This document shows positions 43,722-52,540 of a DNA stretch of 64,000 nt, piece after piece. Location of the stretch: positions 62,001 to 126,000 of the forward strand of contig JAGWXF010000003.1 of the NCBI GenBank assembly GCA_018970025.1. Reading direction: 5' to 3'. The stretch's first letter is position 1; each line of letters begins with the position of its first letter. The position numbers and the translations under genes are program-made. Origin of the DNA: Actinomycetales bacterium. GTDB lineage: Bacteria > Actinomycetota > Actinomycetes > S36-B12. Below the pieces are notes generated by a model. That model did no database searches. It worked only from the letters and a program-made list of their open reading frames with translations, and was not told the DNA's origin.

Positions 43722-44507
43722 ATGGAACTGCTTGGACGATACCTGGTCGCCGCCTGCCTGATCGCGGCGGTCGGCCCGCTGGCCCTCCCGACACCCGCCC
43801 ATGCGGCACCCCGCGAGCCACGCCCCGGGGACTGCTACGACTACCCCCGGTTCGCCACCGTCAAGGCCGCCGAGGCCTCCCCGGTGCCCTGCCGCCGCCG
43901 ACATGCCGCGGAGACGTTCCTGGTCGACCGGCTGCCGGCCTCGCTCGGGCCACCGCGCGCGGCGACCTACGCCGAGCGAGCTGCAGCAGCCCGACCCTGC
44001 ACCGAGCAGGCCATGCACCGGGCGATCGGCCTGGGCAGCCGCGATATCCCGAGCCGGTTCGAGGTCGTCGTGGTGTTCCCCACCAACGCCCAGTGGCGTC
44101 AGGGAGCCAGGTGGATGCGGTGCGATGCCGCACTCCTGCATGGGTCGACCTATGCGCGGCTCGCAGGCGCGCTGTCGGAGGTCATCGCGAAGGCCGCGCC
44201 CCGGGCGTTCGACTTCTGCACCCCTGGGGTCCCGGGGTCGAAGGCCAAGGTGGCCAGCCGCTGCACCCGGCCCCGGCGGGACTGGATCCTGATCGACGAG
44301 CCGCGTATCGCGGCCGCGACCGCCGCCTTCCCCGGGCCCGATGCGTCGGCGCGCGAAGCCAAGGCCCTATGCCGGCGGGCAGCCGCCCGCTACGACGACC
44401 CGGAGAATCGATGGTGGGCGATCTGGCCGAAGCGCGCCGGCTGGCGGGCCGGGTATCGGCTGGCCATGTGCTTCGTCCCGTACGCCGCCTACCGGGCCGG
44501 GCGGTAG
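43722..44507 (+). CDS. Secreted septum-formation-like domain protein
   Basis: 261 aa. A signal peptide (YLVAACLIAAVGPLALPTPAHA) is followed by the Septum_form pattern: PGDCYDYP, a PCRRRHAAETF cysteine-histidine motif, then PCTEQ, FPTNAQWRQGARWMRCDAAL, and further cysteine pairs. These proteins are exported and often linked to envelope assembly in Actinobacteria; the exact role is unknown. The track start at 43635 adds a leader spanning the AT-rich promoter region; ATG 43722 fits the signal peptide better. Confidence 0.7.
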   Translation: MELLGRYLVAACLIAAVGPLALPTPAHAAPREPRPGDCYDYPRFATVKAAEASPVPCRRRHAAETFLVDRLPASLGPPRAATYAERAAAARPCTEQAMHRAIGLGSRDIPSRFEVVVVFPTNAQWRQGARWMRCDAALLHGSTYARLAGALSEVIAKAAPRAFDFCTPGVPGSKAKVASRCTRPRRDWILIDEPRIAAATAAFPGPDASAREAKALCRRAAARYDDPENRWWAIWPKRAGWRAGYRLAMCFVPYAAYRAGR

Positions 44508-44558
44508 GGATACCGACGCAGGCTCCAGCGCCGGCTCACGCCCCGGCACTGGCCGGGC

Positions 44559-45185
44559 CTAGTCGAGCTCGTCCCGGCAGATCCGCTCGATCAGCGGCCG
44601 CGGATCGATGGCGTCCGACTCGCCGCCGCTCTTCCAGTACTCGAAGTGCAGGTGGACGGCCCCGGGCGACCCGGTGTCGCCCATCGTCCCGATGACGTCG
44701 CCGGCCCGGACCCGCTGGCCGCCGGTGACGAGCACCTCATCCATGTGACCGTAGTAGAACTTGCTGCCGCTCACCCCGCGCATCACGATCTGCAGGGCCC
44801 CGTTCTCCTGCCGCTTGGTGCGGTCGATCCGACCGTCCTCGACGGCGTAGATCGGCACGCCCCGGTCGCCGCCCAGGTCGATGCCCAGGTGCCTGCGATT
44901 GCCGCGATCGGCGCCGAAGCCATCCCCGACCCAGAAGTCGCGCGTCGGGCACGCCATGCCGTCACCTTTTGATGAGCTGCGGCCGCTTGGCTTGCCGCCC
45001 TTGCCTGCCTTGCCCGGCTCGGATCGGCCCGAGGTGCCGGCGTTGCCGCCGCCGACGTGCGTGTCCTCCGCCAGGGCGGGGGCCGGGGCGAGGAGCAGCG
45101 AGCCCCCCATGACCAGGCTCGCCGCGCACCCAGCCAGCTCTCGGCGGGCCCGACGGGGGGACCGCATTCCGGTCGTCCACGGCAT
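44559..45185 (-). CDS. Secreted M23 (LytM-type) peptidase
   Basis: 208 aa. A signal peptide (LAGCAASLVMGGSLLLAPAPALA), a Gly/Ser/Lys linker, and an M23 domain with the zinc ligands in RRHLGIDLGG and VHLHFEYW. These proteins cut peptidoglycan cross-bridges or, if inactive, activate amidases; here the HxxxD and HxH ligands are complete, so activity is likely. It is divergent from the phosphodiester glycosidase gene across 48 bp. Confidence 0.9.
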   Translation of the reverse strand: MPWTTGMRSPRRARRELAGCAASLVMGGSLLLAPAPALAEDTHVGGGNAGTSGRSEPGKAGKGGKPSGRSSSKGDGMACPTRDFWVGDGFGADRGNRRHLGIDLGGDRGVPIYAVEDGRIDRTKRQENGALQIVMRGVSGSKFYYGHMDEVLVTGGQRVRAGDVIGTMGDTGSPGAVHLHFEYWKSGGESDAIDPRPLIERICRDELD

Positions 45186-45233
45186 CGTGCCACGCTATCG
45201 CCAACGAGCACGAGGCAGCGAGAGGGGGGTCAG

Positions 45234-46514
45234 ATGCGCCGCAGCCTGCTGGCCTTCACCGCGACCCTCGGGGCCGTGGCCGTCGCCGGGCTGGCCTACG
45301 CCGGCTGGGGGCTCGGGCAGGCCTTCGCCGACTCCGACGGGGAGCCGCCTCAGGTCGTCGTGGCCACCTGGATGCGCGACCATCAGCTGGGCTGGGCGGT
45401 GGCGCGGCTCGAGGACGTCTACTACGCGACCGTCGCCAGGGCCAGGGTCGGAGGGTCGCCATCGATCAGCGCGGACCTCGGCGCGGATCTGGCGGGCGAT
45501 CCCGACGCAGGCCCCAGCGCGACGCCAGCCCCAACCCCTATCGCTGGCGCGACGCCAACCTCGACCCCCGTCGCTGGCGCGACGCCAACCTCGACCCCCA
45601 TCGCTGGCGCGACGCCAACTTCAACCCCGAGCCAGAGCCAGAGCCCCAGCCCCAGCCCAAGCCGGACCCACCTCGACCCTCCCCCGCCCATCATCTCCCC
45701 GGTCGCCGAGCCTGAGCCGATGGAGGGCATCTGGCAGCCGGTCGGCGGCAAGGTCGACGGGCTGCCGGCCATGTATGCCACCCGGGTGCGCGCCGACGAC
45801 GTCCACACCTCCTACTACGCATCCGTGCTGTGGATCGACCCGACCCTGGCCACGACCATGTTCGTCCCCGGCTACGAGGAGCCGCTCGGCGGGCCGAACC
45901 CCTTCGACGGAGCCCTCCCCGAGGAGTACTGGCCCGGCCTGCTGGCCAACGTCAACGGCGGCTTCCGGCTCAACGACTCCCAGGGCGGGTACGCCTACGA
46001 CGGCCAGGTCGTCCGCCCCCTGGCCAAGGGGATCGCATCGGCCGTGGTCTACCGGGATGGCCGGCTCGAGATCGGCCGTTGGGGACGCGACTTCGCCGGG
46101 CTCACCGACGACATGATGGCGGTGCGCCAGAACCTCGCCCTCATCGTCGACAAGGGGGTCTCCCGGGTCTCCAACCCCAACGACACCTACGTCTGGGGCG
46201 GCACCACCGACAAGGAGAGCATGGCCTGGCGCTCGGCCATCGGCCAGCGCGCCGACGGCAGCATCCTGTATGTCGGGTCGCCATTCCTGTCCGCCGCGGG
46301 ACTGGCCGACACCATGGTGCGGGCCGGCGCCCAGCGCGCCATGGTGCTCGACATGAACGACTGGTGGACGGCTGGCTTCATCTTCCGGCACCGCAGGAAC
46401 GGGGAGCTGGTCTGCCGAAAGCTCGACCCGTCCATCATCGGCGACTGCGAGCGCTTCCTGCACCGGTACAAGCGCGATAGCTTCCACTTCCTGGCACGCG
46501 CCGCCCCGGATTGA
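45234..46514 (+). CDS. Secreted phosphodiester glycosidase (NAGPA/DUF2233) family protein
   Basis: 426 aa. A membrane-anchored N-terminus (LLAFTATLGAVAVAGLAYAGWG), a Pro/Thr/Ser-rich linker with a 30-bp tandem repeat (AGATPTSTP), and a NAGPA domain (LLANVNGGFRLNDSQGGYAYDG, LGADTMVRAGA-like region GLADTMVRAGAQRAMVLDMN). The family includes uncovering enzymes that hydrolyse GlcNAc phosphodiesters and may act on teichoic acid-like polymers. ATG 45234 after GAGGGGGG is chosen over 45057. Confidence 0.8.
   Translation: MRRSLLAFTATLGAVAVAGLAYAGWGLGQAFADSDGEPPQVVVATWMRDHQLGWAVARLEDVYYATVARARVGGSPSISADLGADLAGDPDAGPSATPAPTPIAGATPTSTPVAGATPTSTPIAGATPTSTPSQSQSPSPSPSRTHLDPPPPIISPVAEPEPMEGIWQPVGGKVDGLPAMYATRVRADDVHTSYYASVLWIDPTLATTMFVPGYEEPLGGPNPFDGALPEEYWPGLLANVNGGFRLNDSQGGYAYDGQVVRPLAKGIASAVVYRDGRLEIGRWGRDFAGLTDDMMAVRQNLALIVDKGVSRVSNPNDTYVWGGTTDKESMAWRSAIGQRADGSILYVGSPFLSAAGLADTMVRAGAQRAMVLDMNDWWTAGFIFRHRRNGELVCRKLDPSIIGDCERFLHRYKRDSFHFLARAAPD
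45541..45630. repeat. 30-bp tandem repeat in the linker of the phosphodiester glycosidase
   Basis: Three copies of TCGCTGGCGCGACGCCAACC plus CTCGACCCCC (starting 45541, 45571, 45601) with a degenerate copy before them at 45511. They encode AGATPTSTP units in an extracellular linker, so copy number may set the distance of the enzyme from the membrane. Confidence 0.92.
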
Positions 46515-46643
46515 CGGCGACGGCTCAGCCGCGCCTTGGTGACCCACGGTCGCACGCCGATCGCGAGGTAGCGTTGCCCGCGGCCTTCGGGCTTCGTCAG
46601 TGCACCGCCATCCGGGCGGCAGAGATGGAAGGCGGCCAGGCAG

Positions 46644-48053
46644 GTGTCCGATATCGCGACGATGAGCGCCATTGATATGGCGAACCTCATAGCCGGGCGG
46701 CAGGCCTCGCCCCGCGAGTGCGCCGAGGCCGTCCTGGAGCGGATCGCGACCTGGGAGCCGCACCTGCATGCCTTCGTCGACCTCGATGCCGAGGCCGCCC
46801 TCGAGCAGGCAGACGAGGCGACCCGAGCGGTGACCGCTGGTGCCGAGCTCGGCCCACTGCACGGCGTGCCGGTGACGATCAAGAACCTGCAGGCGGTGGC
46901 CGGCTACCCGACCCGGCGCGGATCCCGGCTCACCCCCGATACCCCCGCGGCAGCCGACGCGCCGCTCGTCGCCCGACTGCGCGATGCCGGCGCGGTCGTC
47001 GTCGGCACCACCACCATGCCCGAGCAGGGCTGGACGGCCACCAGTGACAGCCCGCTGACCGGCCCGACGATCAACCCCTGGGGGCTGGGGCTGACCTCCG
47101 GCGGATCCTCCGCCGGCGCAGGCGCGCTCGCCGGCGCCGGCTGCGGGCCGCTGCACGTGGGCACCGATGGCGCCGGGTCGATCCGAGTCCCGGCGCACTT
47201 CTGCGGTGCCGTGGGCTTCAAGCCGACCTATGGACGCGTCCCCTACACCCCCGTGCCGAACAATGCGCACCTGTCCCATGCCGGGCCGATCACCCGAACC
47301 GTCGCCGATGCGGCCCTGATCACGGCGGTGATGGCCGGGCCGGATCCGCTCGACCTGGTCAGCCTGCCCGGGAGCATCCCCGCTGGCATCGAGCCCGGCG
47401 GCCTGTCAGGCCTGCGCATCGCCTACAGCCCCGACCTCGGCCACGCCCGGGTCGACCCTGAGGTCGCCGGCCTGGTGCGATCGGCCGTCGACGCCCTCGC
47501 CGAAGCAGGTGCGCACATCGAGGAGGTGACGCCGGCCTGGGGCGTCGATGGCCCGAGCCTGATCCGGGCAATGTGGGGGCTCAGCGTGCTCAATGCGCTG
47601 CCGGCCGACGACACGGTCGCGGCCCAGATGGATCCGGCCCTGGTGGCCTGCGCCCGCGACTTCGCCGAGATGACCGCACTCGAGGCCGTCCGGGCGACCG
47701 GGCGGCGGCTGGCCTACGCGGCCGCCGTGAACACCTGGTTCGGCGAGCAGGGGTGGGATCTCCTGGTCACCCCGAGCGCATCGGTGGCCGCATTCGAGGT
47801 CGGGCGCATGCAGCCGGCGCACTGGCCGCAGCACCCCTGGGACTGGATCAGCTGGGCGGAGTTCTCCTACCCGTTCAATCTCTCCCACGGCCCGGCGATC
47901 AGCGTCCCATGCGGGCTGACCGCGGCCGGGCTGCCCGTCGGCTTACAGCTCGCCGGGCCGCGCCTGGCGGACGGGCTCGTCCTGCGGGCAGCGGCCGGCT
48001 TCCTGGAGTGCCGGCCCTTCGAGGTGCTGCCCGCGCCGCCCGCCGTGCCCTGA
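46644..48053 (+). CDS. Amidase signature family enzyme
   Basis: 469 aa with the Ser-cisSer-Lys triad of the amidase signature family: Lys in VPVTIKNLQAV, cis-Ser in TSGGSSAGAGALA and nucleophile Ser in GTDGAGSIRVPAHFCG. It hydrolyses a carboxamide in the cytoplasm. It is not GatA by context (no gatC/gatB nearby). The start GTG 46644 is preferred; ATG 46662 is possible. Substrate is unknown. Confidence 0.9.
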   Translation: MSDIATMSAIDMANLIAGRQASPRECAEAVLERIATWEPHLHAFVDLDAEAALEQADEATRAVTAGAELGPLHGVPVTIKNLQAVAGYPTRRGSRLTPDTPAAADAPLVARLRDAGAVVVGTTTMPEQGWTATSDSPLTGPTINPWGLGLTSGGSSAGAGALAGAGCGPLHVGTDGAGSIRVPAHFCGAVGFKPTYGRVPYTPVPNNAHLSHAGPITRTVADAALITAVMAGPDPLDLVSLPGSIPAGIEPGGLSGLRIAYSPDLGHARVDPEVAGLVRSAVDALAEAGAHIEEVTPAWGVDGPSLIRAMWGLSVLNALPADDTVAAQMDPALVACARDFAEMTALEAVRATGRRLAYAAAVNTWFGEQGWDLLVTPSASVAAFEVGRMQPAHWPQHPWDWISWAEFSYPFNLSHGPAISVPCGLTAAGLPVGLQLAGPRLADGLVLRAAAGFLECRPFEVLPAPPAVP

Positions 48054-48065
48054 CCGGCCGGAGCG

Positions 48066-48587
48066 CTACGCCGCGCAGAGCTGGGCGAGCACGGCCAGGT
48101 CGGGATCCTCGTCCGGGTTGACGCCGATCCGGCTCAGCAGCTTGGTGACCGTGCCATCGGGCTCGGCCTCCGCCCAGCCGGCGCGGTGATCCAGGCCCAG
48201 GTGCGGCATCCCCGGCAGCAGGACGGCGCCGGACGCGGCGACCTCGATCTCGGGGGTCGACGGCCTGGTCTGCGCCGGCGGATGCAGGACGAGCAGCGCC
48301 GGCGGCGGGGGCTCGGCCAGGTCGCCCGGCCGCGGGGCCTGCTCCCCGATCGCCGGGCCCGCGCACATGACCAGGCCGACAGCCGTCGGATCAGGCTGAT
48401 CCGGCAGCGCCTCCACGGCGTGGAAGATCGCGCTGGAGCGCAGCCGGCCCGGCTGCGCCGCGATGCCGACCGCCAGTGCCAGGAATGCCGTCCACTCCCT
48501 GGTGCTGCTCGGCCATCGCCCGTGGATCACGAACCCGGCAATGGTGAAGTCAGGACGATGAAAGGGTGCGATCTCGACCGATGGCAT
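48066..48587 (-). CDS. Hypothetical protein
   Basis: 173 aa from ATG 48587, which has GGGAGG seven bases upstream (the track start is 48644). It begins VEIAPFHRPDFTIAGFVIHGRWP and has regular alternating hydrophobic segments but no motif I recognise. It contains a proline-rich centre (EPPPPALLVLHPP). It converges on the amidase with a 12-bp gap. Confidence 0.6.
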   Translation of the reverse strand: MPSVEIAPFHRPDFTIAGFVIHGRWPSSTREWTAFLALAVGIAAQPGRLRSSAIFHAVEALPDQPDPTAVGLVMCAGPAIGEQAPRPGDLAEPPPPALLVLHPPAQTRPSTPEIEVAASGAVLLPGMPHLGLDHRAGWAEAEPDGTVTKLLSRIGVNPDEDPDLAVLAQLCAA

Positions 48588-48740
48588 CCCTGCCTCCCTT
48601 CGACGCTGCAGCGAAGATTGCCCGAAACGTCCGTTAGCAGACAAGACCCATCGAGTGCCAGGTGTTTCGGACCGGTCCCGGATGCGTCATTCGATGCTCG
48701 GAGCATCCGCCGGACGTGCGCGTCCGCCTAGAGTGCGGCA

Positions 48741-50039
48741 GTGGCCGTCGCGTCAGGAGTGCGCAGCGCACGGCAGTGCACCCGTCGGATCTCGCTGGCC
48801 TGCGCCCTGGTGGCGGTGCTCGCCGGCCTGGCCGCGATCTGGGCCTCGCACGTCGCCTGGCCGGACGCATCCGAGCTGGTCAAGGTCGCCGCGAGCGACC
48901 CGATCGCGCCGCTGGCACTGGCGCATGACCCGGGCTTCGGCCTCGTCGGGGGCCAGGAGCACTACGACGGCGTCTACTACTACGCGATCGCCCTCGACCC
49001 GCTGGCCCTGGGCCAGGCCCATGGGCTTATCGACCAGGCCGGCTATCGATACGGACGGCCCATGCACGGCTGGCTGGCATCGGCGCTCAGCCTGGGCAAT
49101 CCCGCCTCCGTACCCGAGGCCCTGCTGCTGCTGTCGCTGATCGGGCTGGGCGCCGGGGCCTACCTGGCCAGCCGCCTATGCGTGGTGTTCGGCCGCACCC
49201 CCTGGGGCGGCCTGGCGATCGCCATGAGCCCCGGCCTGCTGTTCGCGGCGACCGTGTCGGTGACCGAGACCATGGGCGCCGCCGTGACCATCGGGATCGT
49301 CCTGGCGTGGATGCGCCGGGCACCGGCCTGGCTCATCGCGATCCTGGCCGTGCTGCTGTGCCTGTACCGGGAGCAACTGGTCCTTGTCCTGCTGGGCATC
49401 GCCGGCTTCGAGCTGGTGGATCACCTGCGCGATCGCCGTCGCCTGCAGCGAGTCGACGGGCTGCGGCTGCTGGCCCTGGCGGCCGGGCCGGTCGCCCTGG
49501 TGGGCTGGCTGGCGTACGTCCACACGCGCTTCGGCAGCATGCCGGCACCCGCTGACCCGGGGAATGTCGACCTGCCGCTGATGGGGTGGCTGGAGGCCTT
49601 CCGATGGGCGACCTGGCTGCAGCATGCCGGCTCGCTGGACCAGCAGCAGATGGGCAGCACGGCGCCGCCGATGCTCATCGCGATCGCCGTGGTGCTGCTG
49701 GCTGCCCTGTGGGCGGCTCGCAACCTGCGCTCGCCACTGGATGGCGTGCTCGTCATGCAGGTGGTGCTGATGGCCGTGCTGAGCTGGCGCACCCTGGTCT
49801 TCCCCCATGAGCTGTACCGGATCCCGGCGCTGAGCCTGCTGATTGCCCTCGGCGTGCTCCTGCTCGGTGCCCCGGCCAGGGCAGGCGGTACGTTGTCCCA
49901 CCGTGGGGACTCGCAGCCTGGCCCGGGGCCTGGCCCAGATCGGGGCACTGGCGTCGATGGCTCTCGCGGCGAACACGGCGATCAACATGCGCCAGATTCC
50001 CCGGCCGGCGCCGAGCCAGCCGGCGGCGCGGGTCGATGA
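48741..50039 (+). CDS. Polytopic membrane protein, probable lipid-linked sugar glycosyltransferase
   Basis: 432 aa with about nine to ten membrane helices. The first large loop, GGQEHYDGVYYYAIALDPLA, has acidic and aromatic residues placed as in GT-C fold transferases; RPMHGWLASAL follows. The last 60 residues are Gly/Pro/Asp-rich and overlap the next gene, so the true C-terminus is uncertain. The start is GTG 48741. With the adjoining GT2 it may build a cell-surface glycan or glycolipid. Confidence 0.7.
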   Translation: MAVASGVRSARQCTRRISLACALVAVLAGLAAIWASHVAWPDASELVKVAASDPIAPLALAHDPGFGLVGGQEHYDGVYYYAIALDPLALGQAHGLIDQAGYRYGRPMHGWLASALSLGNPASVPEALLLLSLIGLGAGAYLASRLCVVFGRTPWGGLAIAMSPGLLFAATVSVTETMGAAVTIGIVLAWMRRAPAWLIAILAVLLCLYREQLVLVLLGIAGFELVDHLRDRRRLQRVDGLRLLALAAGPVALVGWLAYVHTRFGSMPAPADPGNVDLPLMGWLEAFRWATWLQHAGSLDQQQMGSTAPPMLIAIAVVLLAALWAARNLRSPLDGVLVMQVVLMAVLSWRTLVFPHELYRIPALSLLIALGVLLLGAPARAGGTLSHRGDSQPGPGPGPDRGTGVDGSRGEHGDQHAPDSPAGAEPAGGAGR

Positions 50040-51039
50040 GCGGGTATCCGTCCTCATCCCTGCCCGCAACGAGGCCCACCGCATCACCCCGACCCTGGTC
50101 TCCGTCCTCGCCCAGGAGGGCATCGACGACCTGGAGATCCTGATCCTGGACGACGGATCCAGCGACGGCACCGGCGAGGTGGCCGAGGCCATCGCGAACG
50201 GCGACCCGCGGGTGAAGGTGATCCATGGCCTGGACGACGCCCCGCCGGAGGGCTGGCGCGGCAAGCCGTGGGCCTGCCACCGGCTGTCGGAGCATGCGAC
50301 CGGCTCCGTCCTGGTGTTCATCGATGCCGACGTCGTGCTGCATCCCGCGGCCGTGGCCGCGGCCGTGCGCCAGCTCCGCGACCGCGACCTGCAGCTGGTC
50401 TCCCCGTACCCCCGGCAGGTGGCGCACGGGATCCTGGAGCGGCTCACCCAGCCGCTGGTCACCTGGTCGGCCTTCACCACCCTGCCGATGGCACTGGCCC
50501 GCGGGCCACATCCGGCCTTCAGCGCGGCCATCGGGCAGTTCCTCGTCATCGATGCCCACGCCTACCGGGACAGTGGTGGCCATGCGGCCGTCGCCGCGTT
50601 CGTGGTCGAGGATGTCGAGGTCCTGCGGGCCCTGAAGCGCCGCGGCTATCGGGGCATCCCGCTCAACGGCGGCGACATCGCGTCCTGCCGGATGTACGTC
50701 AGCAATGCCGATCTCTACGAGGGCTACACCAAGTCACTGTGGTCGATCTTCGGCAACACCCCCGGCGCCGTGGGCGGGATCGCGGCGCTGCTGCTGTTCT
50801 ATACGGCGCCACCGGTCATCGCCCTCACCTCGAAGGACCCGGCGGCCCGCCGCTGGGGGATGGCCGGCTACGCAGCCGGGGTGGCCAGCCGCGCGATGGT
50901 CGCCCGGCAGACCGGCGAGCGGATCTGGCCCGATGCCTTCACGCAGCCCGCATCGACGGCGGCCTTCGCTGCCCTCACGGCCGCGTCGATCGTCCGGCGT
51001 CGCCGGGGCACCCTCACCTGGAAGGGCCGGTCGATCTAG
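49903..51039 (+). CDS. Membrane-associated family 2 glycosyltransferase
   Basis: About 378 aa. An N-terminal hydrophobic helix, then a GT-A domain: VSVLIPARNEAHRI, LILDDGSSDGT, the DxD-like FIDADVVL and the base region VVEDVEVLRALKRRGYRG, and C-terminal membrane helices. It resembles the carotenoid- or hopanoid-associated glycosyltransferases (CrtQ/HpnB type). GTG 49903 overlaps the previous gene by 137 bp; ATG 49957 or 49987 would shorten the overlap. The acceptor is unknown. Confidence 0.82.
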   Translation: MGTRSLARGLAQIGALASMALAANTAINMRQIPRPAPSQPAARVDERVSVLIPARNEAHRITPTLVSVLAQEGIDDLEILILDDGSSDGTGEVAEAIANGDPRVKVIHGLDDAPPEGWRGKPWACHRLSEHATGSVLVFIDADVVLHPAAVAAAVRQLRDRDLQLVSPYPRQVAHGILERLTQPLVTWSAFTTLPMALARGPHPAFSAAIGQFLVIDAHAYRDSGGHAAVAAFVVEDVEVLRALKRRGYRGIPLNGGDIASCRMYVSNADLYEGYTKSLWSIFGNTPGAVGGIAALLLFYTAPPVIALTSKDPAARRWGMAGYAAGVASRAMVARQTGERIWPDAFTQPASTAAFAALTAASIVRRRRGTLTWKGRSI

Positions 51040-51054
51040 GCGCGATCGCGGATC

Positions 51055-51951
51055 TCAGCCCTCGCCGCGCCGGCGCAGCGCCTCCACCTCGGCCTCGATC
51101 TCGTCGAGCTGATCCCTGATCGCGATCACGTGATGGATGAGCTTGGTGTGATCGTCGACGGTGTCCTTGCGCACCCGGATCGCCTCAGCCTCCCGGGCCT
51201 TCTCCATCGCCCCGATCACGATGCCGACGACCAGGTTCAGCACTACGAAACCGGCGATCATCACGTACGACAGGAAGAACAGGGTTGCGAACGGGCTGAA
51301 GGGCTGGGCCTGTTCGAGGTAGACCGGGAAGTTCTCCAGGGTGAGCAGCACGAACAGGGTCAGCATCGACTGGCCGATCGTGCCCCACTCACTCGGCAGG
51401 TCCTGGCCGAACAGGCTCCAGCCCAGGATCCCGTAGATGAACATGATCAGGACGGTCAGCACCAGCATCGAGAAGATCGACGGCAGTGCGTTGGCCATCG
51501 TCGCGATGATGACGCGGGCGTCCGGCAGGAAGCGCATCAGCCGGACGATGCGGGCAAGGCGCAGCAGCCGCAGGATCTCCGCCTCGGCGCGCAGCGCCGG
51601 CACCAGCGCGCCGCCGATGACGATGAAGTCGAAGACATTCCAGCCGGAGCGGAAGAAGTTCCACGGCTGCCGGCCGTAGGAGGCGATCCGGCACAGCAGC
51701 TCGATCACGAAGATGACGTAGAAGGCCTCATTGACCATGGCGAGCGTGTCGCCGAACCGCTCCTCGATCGCCGGGTAGGTCTCCAGCCCGAGCACGACGG
51801 CGTTCGCCACGATCACGCCGCTGATCAGCAGCTGGAAGCGATTGGAGTCGACCACCCGGGCCATCGGCGCCCATCGCGGGATCGCCTGGACGTCCGGCTC
51901 GTGCTGGGTTGCGTTCCCCTCGGATGCGATGCCTGCGGATGCGCTCGTCAT
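51055..51951 (-). CDS. Bacterial voltage-gated cation channel (BacNav-type, single 6-TM domain)
   Basis: 298 aa with six membrane segments. S4 carries regularly spaced arginines (RLLRLARIVRLMRF, 128-141), and the S5-S6 pore has TLENFP (204-209) where NaChBac has TLESWA. The acidic residue that sets cation passage is kept but the Trp-Ser pair is not. A C-terminal coiled coil (DTVDDHTKLIHHVIAIRDQLDEIEAEVEAL) should hold the tetramer together. The start ATG 51951 has GGAGG five bases upstream; 52056 in the track is a leader. Ion choice is uncertain. Confidence 0.88.
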   Translation of the reverse strand: MTSASAGIASEGNATQHEPDVQAIPRWAPMARVVDSNRFQLLISGVIVANAVVLGLETYPAIEERFGDTLAMVNEAFYVIFVIELLCRIASYGRQPWNFFRSGWNVFDFIVIGGALVPALRAEAEILRLLRLARIVRLMRFLPDARVIIATMANALPSIFSMLVLTVLIMFIYGILGWSLFGQDLPSEWGTIGQSMLTLFVLLTLENFPVYLEQAQPFSPFATLFFLSYVMIAGFVVLNLVVGIVIGAMEKAREAEAIRVRKDTVDDHTKLIHHVIAIRDQLDEIEAEVEALRRRGEG

Positions 51952-52105
51952 CATGCCCTCCTCATACCGGAACGGTAGCGGCGGAGCCGGCGAGCCGCGA
52001 TCCGTCCTGACGGCATCAGTGCCTGCGCGCGTGTGAGAATGGCCCGGCCAAGCCATGCCGACGTGCCCGCATCAGCCCGGCCGCCGCAGAGACACAGGGG
52101 AAGCC

Positions 52106-52540
52106 ATGCACCCACGGACCCGCCGTATCGCAACCGCCCTCGGGGCCAGCGCCGTCATCGGCCTCGGCAGCCTCCTCGCTGGCGCGCCGGCGGGAGCCGC
52201 CACCTCCCCCGTCCTGGTCGACTGCACCGGCACGGGGGTCACCAAGCCATCGAGCATCACGATCGCATGCGCGGATGCCGGCGTCGCCATCACGAAGATC
52301 AGCTGGTCATCCTGGAAGGCGTCCTCCGCCAAGGGCAAGGGCACCCTGACCGTGAACACCTGCGAGCCGACCTGCGCAGCCGGCAACAACGAGACCTATC
52401 CGGTGCGGATCAGCCTCGGCGGGCTGGCAGCTGCCCCGGGCAAGCCCGACGTGTTCAGCCAGGTGCGGCTGACCTTCACCAACGGCGGGCCGGCGATGCT
52501 CAACACCGGCACCTACGTCATCGACAACCCCATGTCCTGA
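52106..52540 (+). CDS. Small secreted protein of unknown function
   Basis: 144 aa. The signal peptide is TRRIATALGASAVIGLGSLLAGAPAGAA (split here over two segments in reading), and the mature domain has four cysteines (VDCTGTG, IACADAG, NTCEPTCAAG) and a KISWSSWKASSAKGKGTL centre. This pattern is common in actinobacterial secreted proteins with no known role. The ATG 52106 has AGGGGA upstream. It overlaps the convergent lipoprotein gene by 28 bp. Confidence 0.72.
   Translation: MHPRTRRIATALGASAVIGLGSLLAGAPAGAATSPVLVDCTGTGVTKPSSITIACADAGVAITKISWSSWKASSAKGKGTLTVNTCEPTCAAGNNETYPVRISLGGLAAAPGKPDVFSQVRLTFTNGGPAMLNTGTYVIDNPMS

Noticed and set aside
45621-47279. 552-aa minus-strand ORF
   Set aside because: It covers parts of two real plus-strand genes in antisense and has no recognisable motif.
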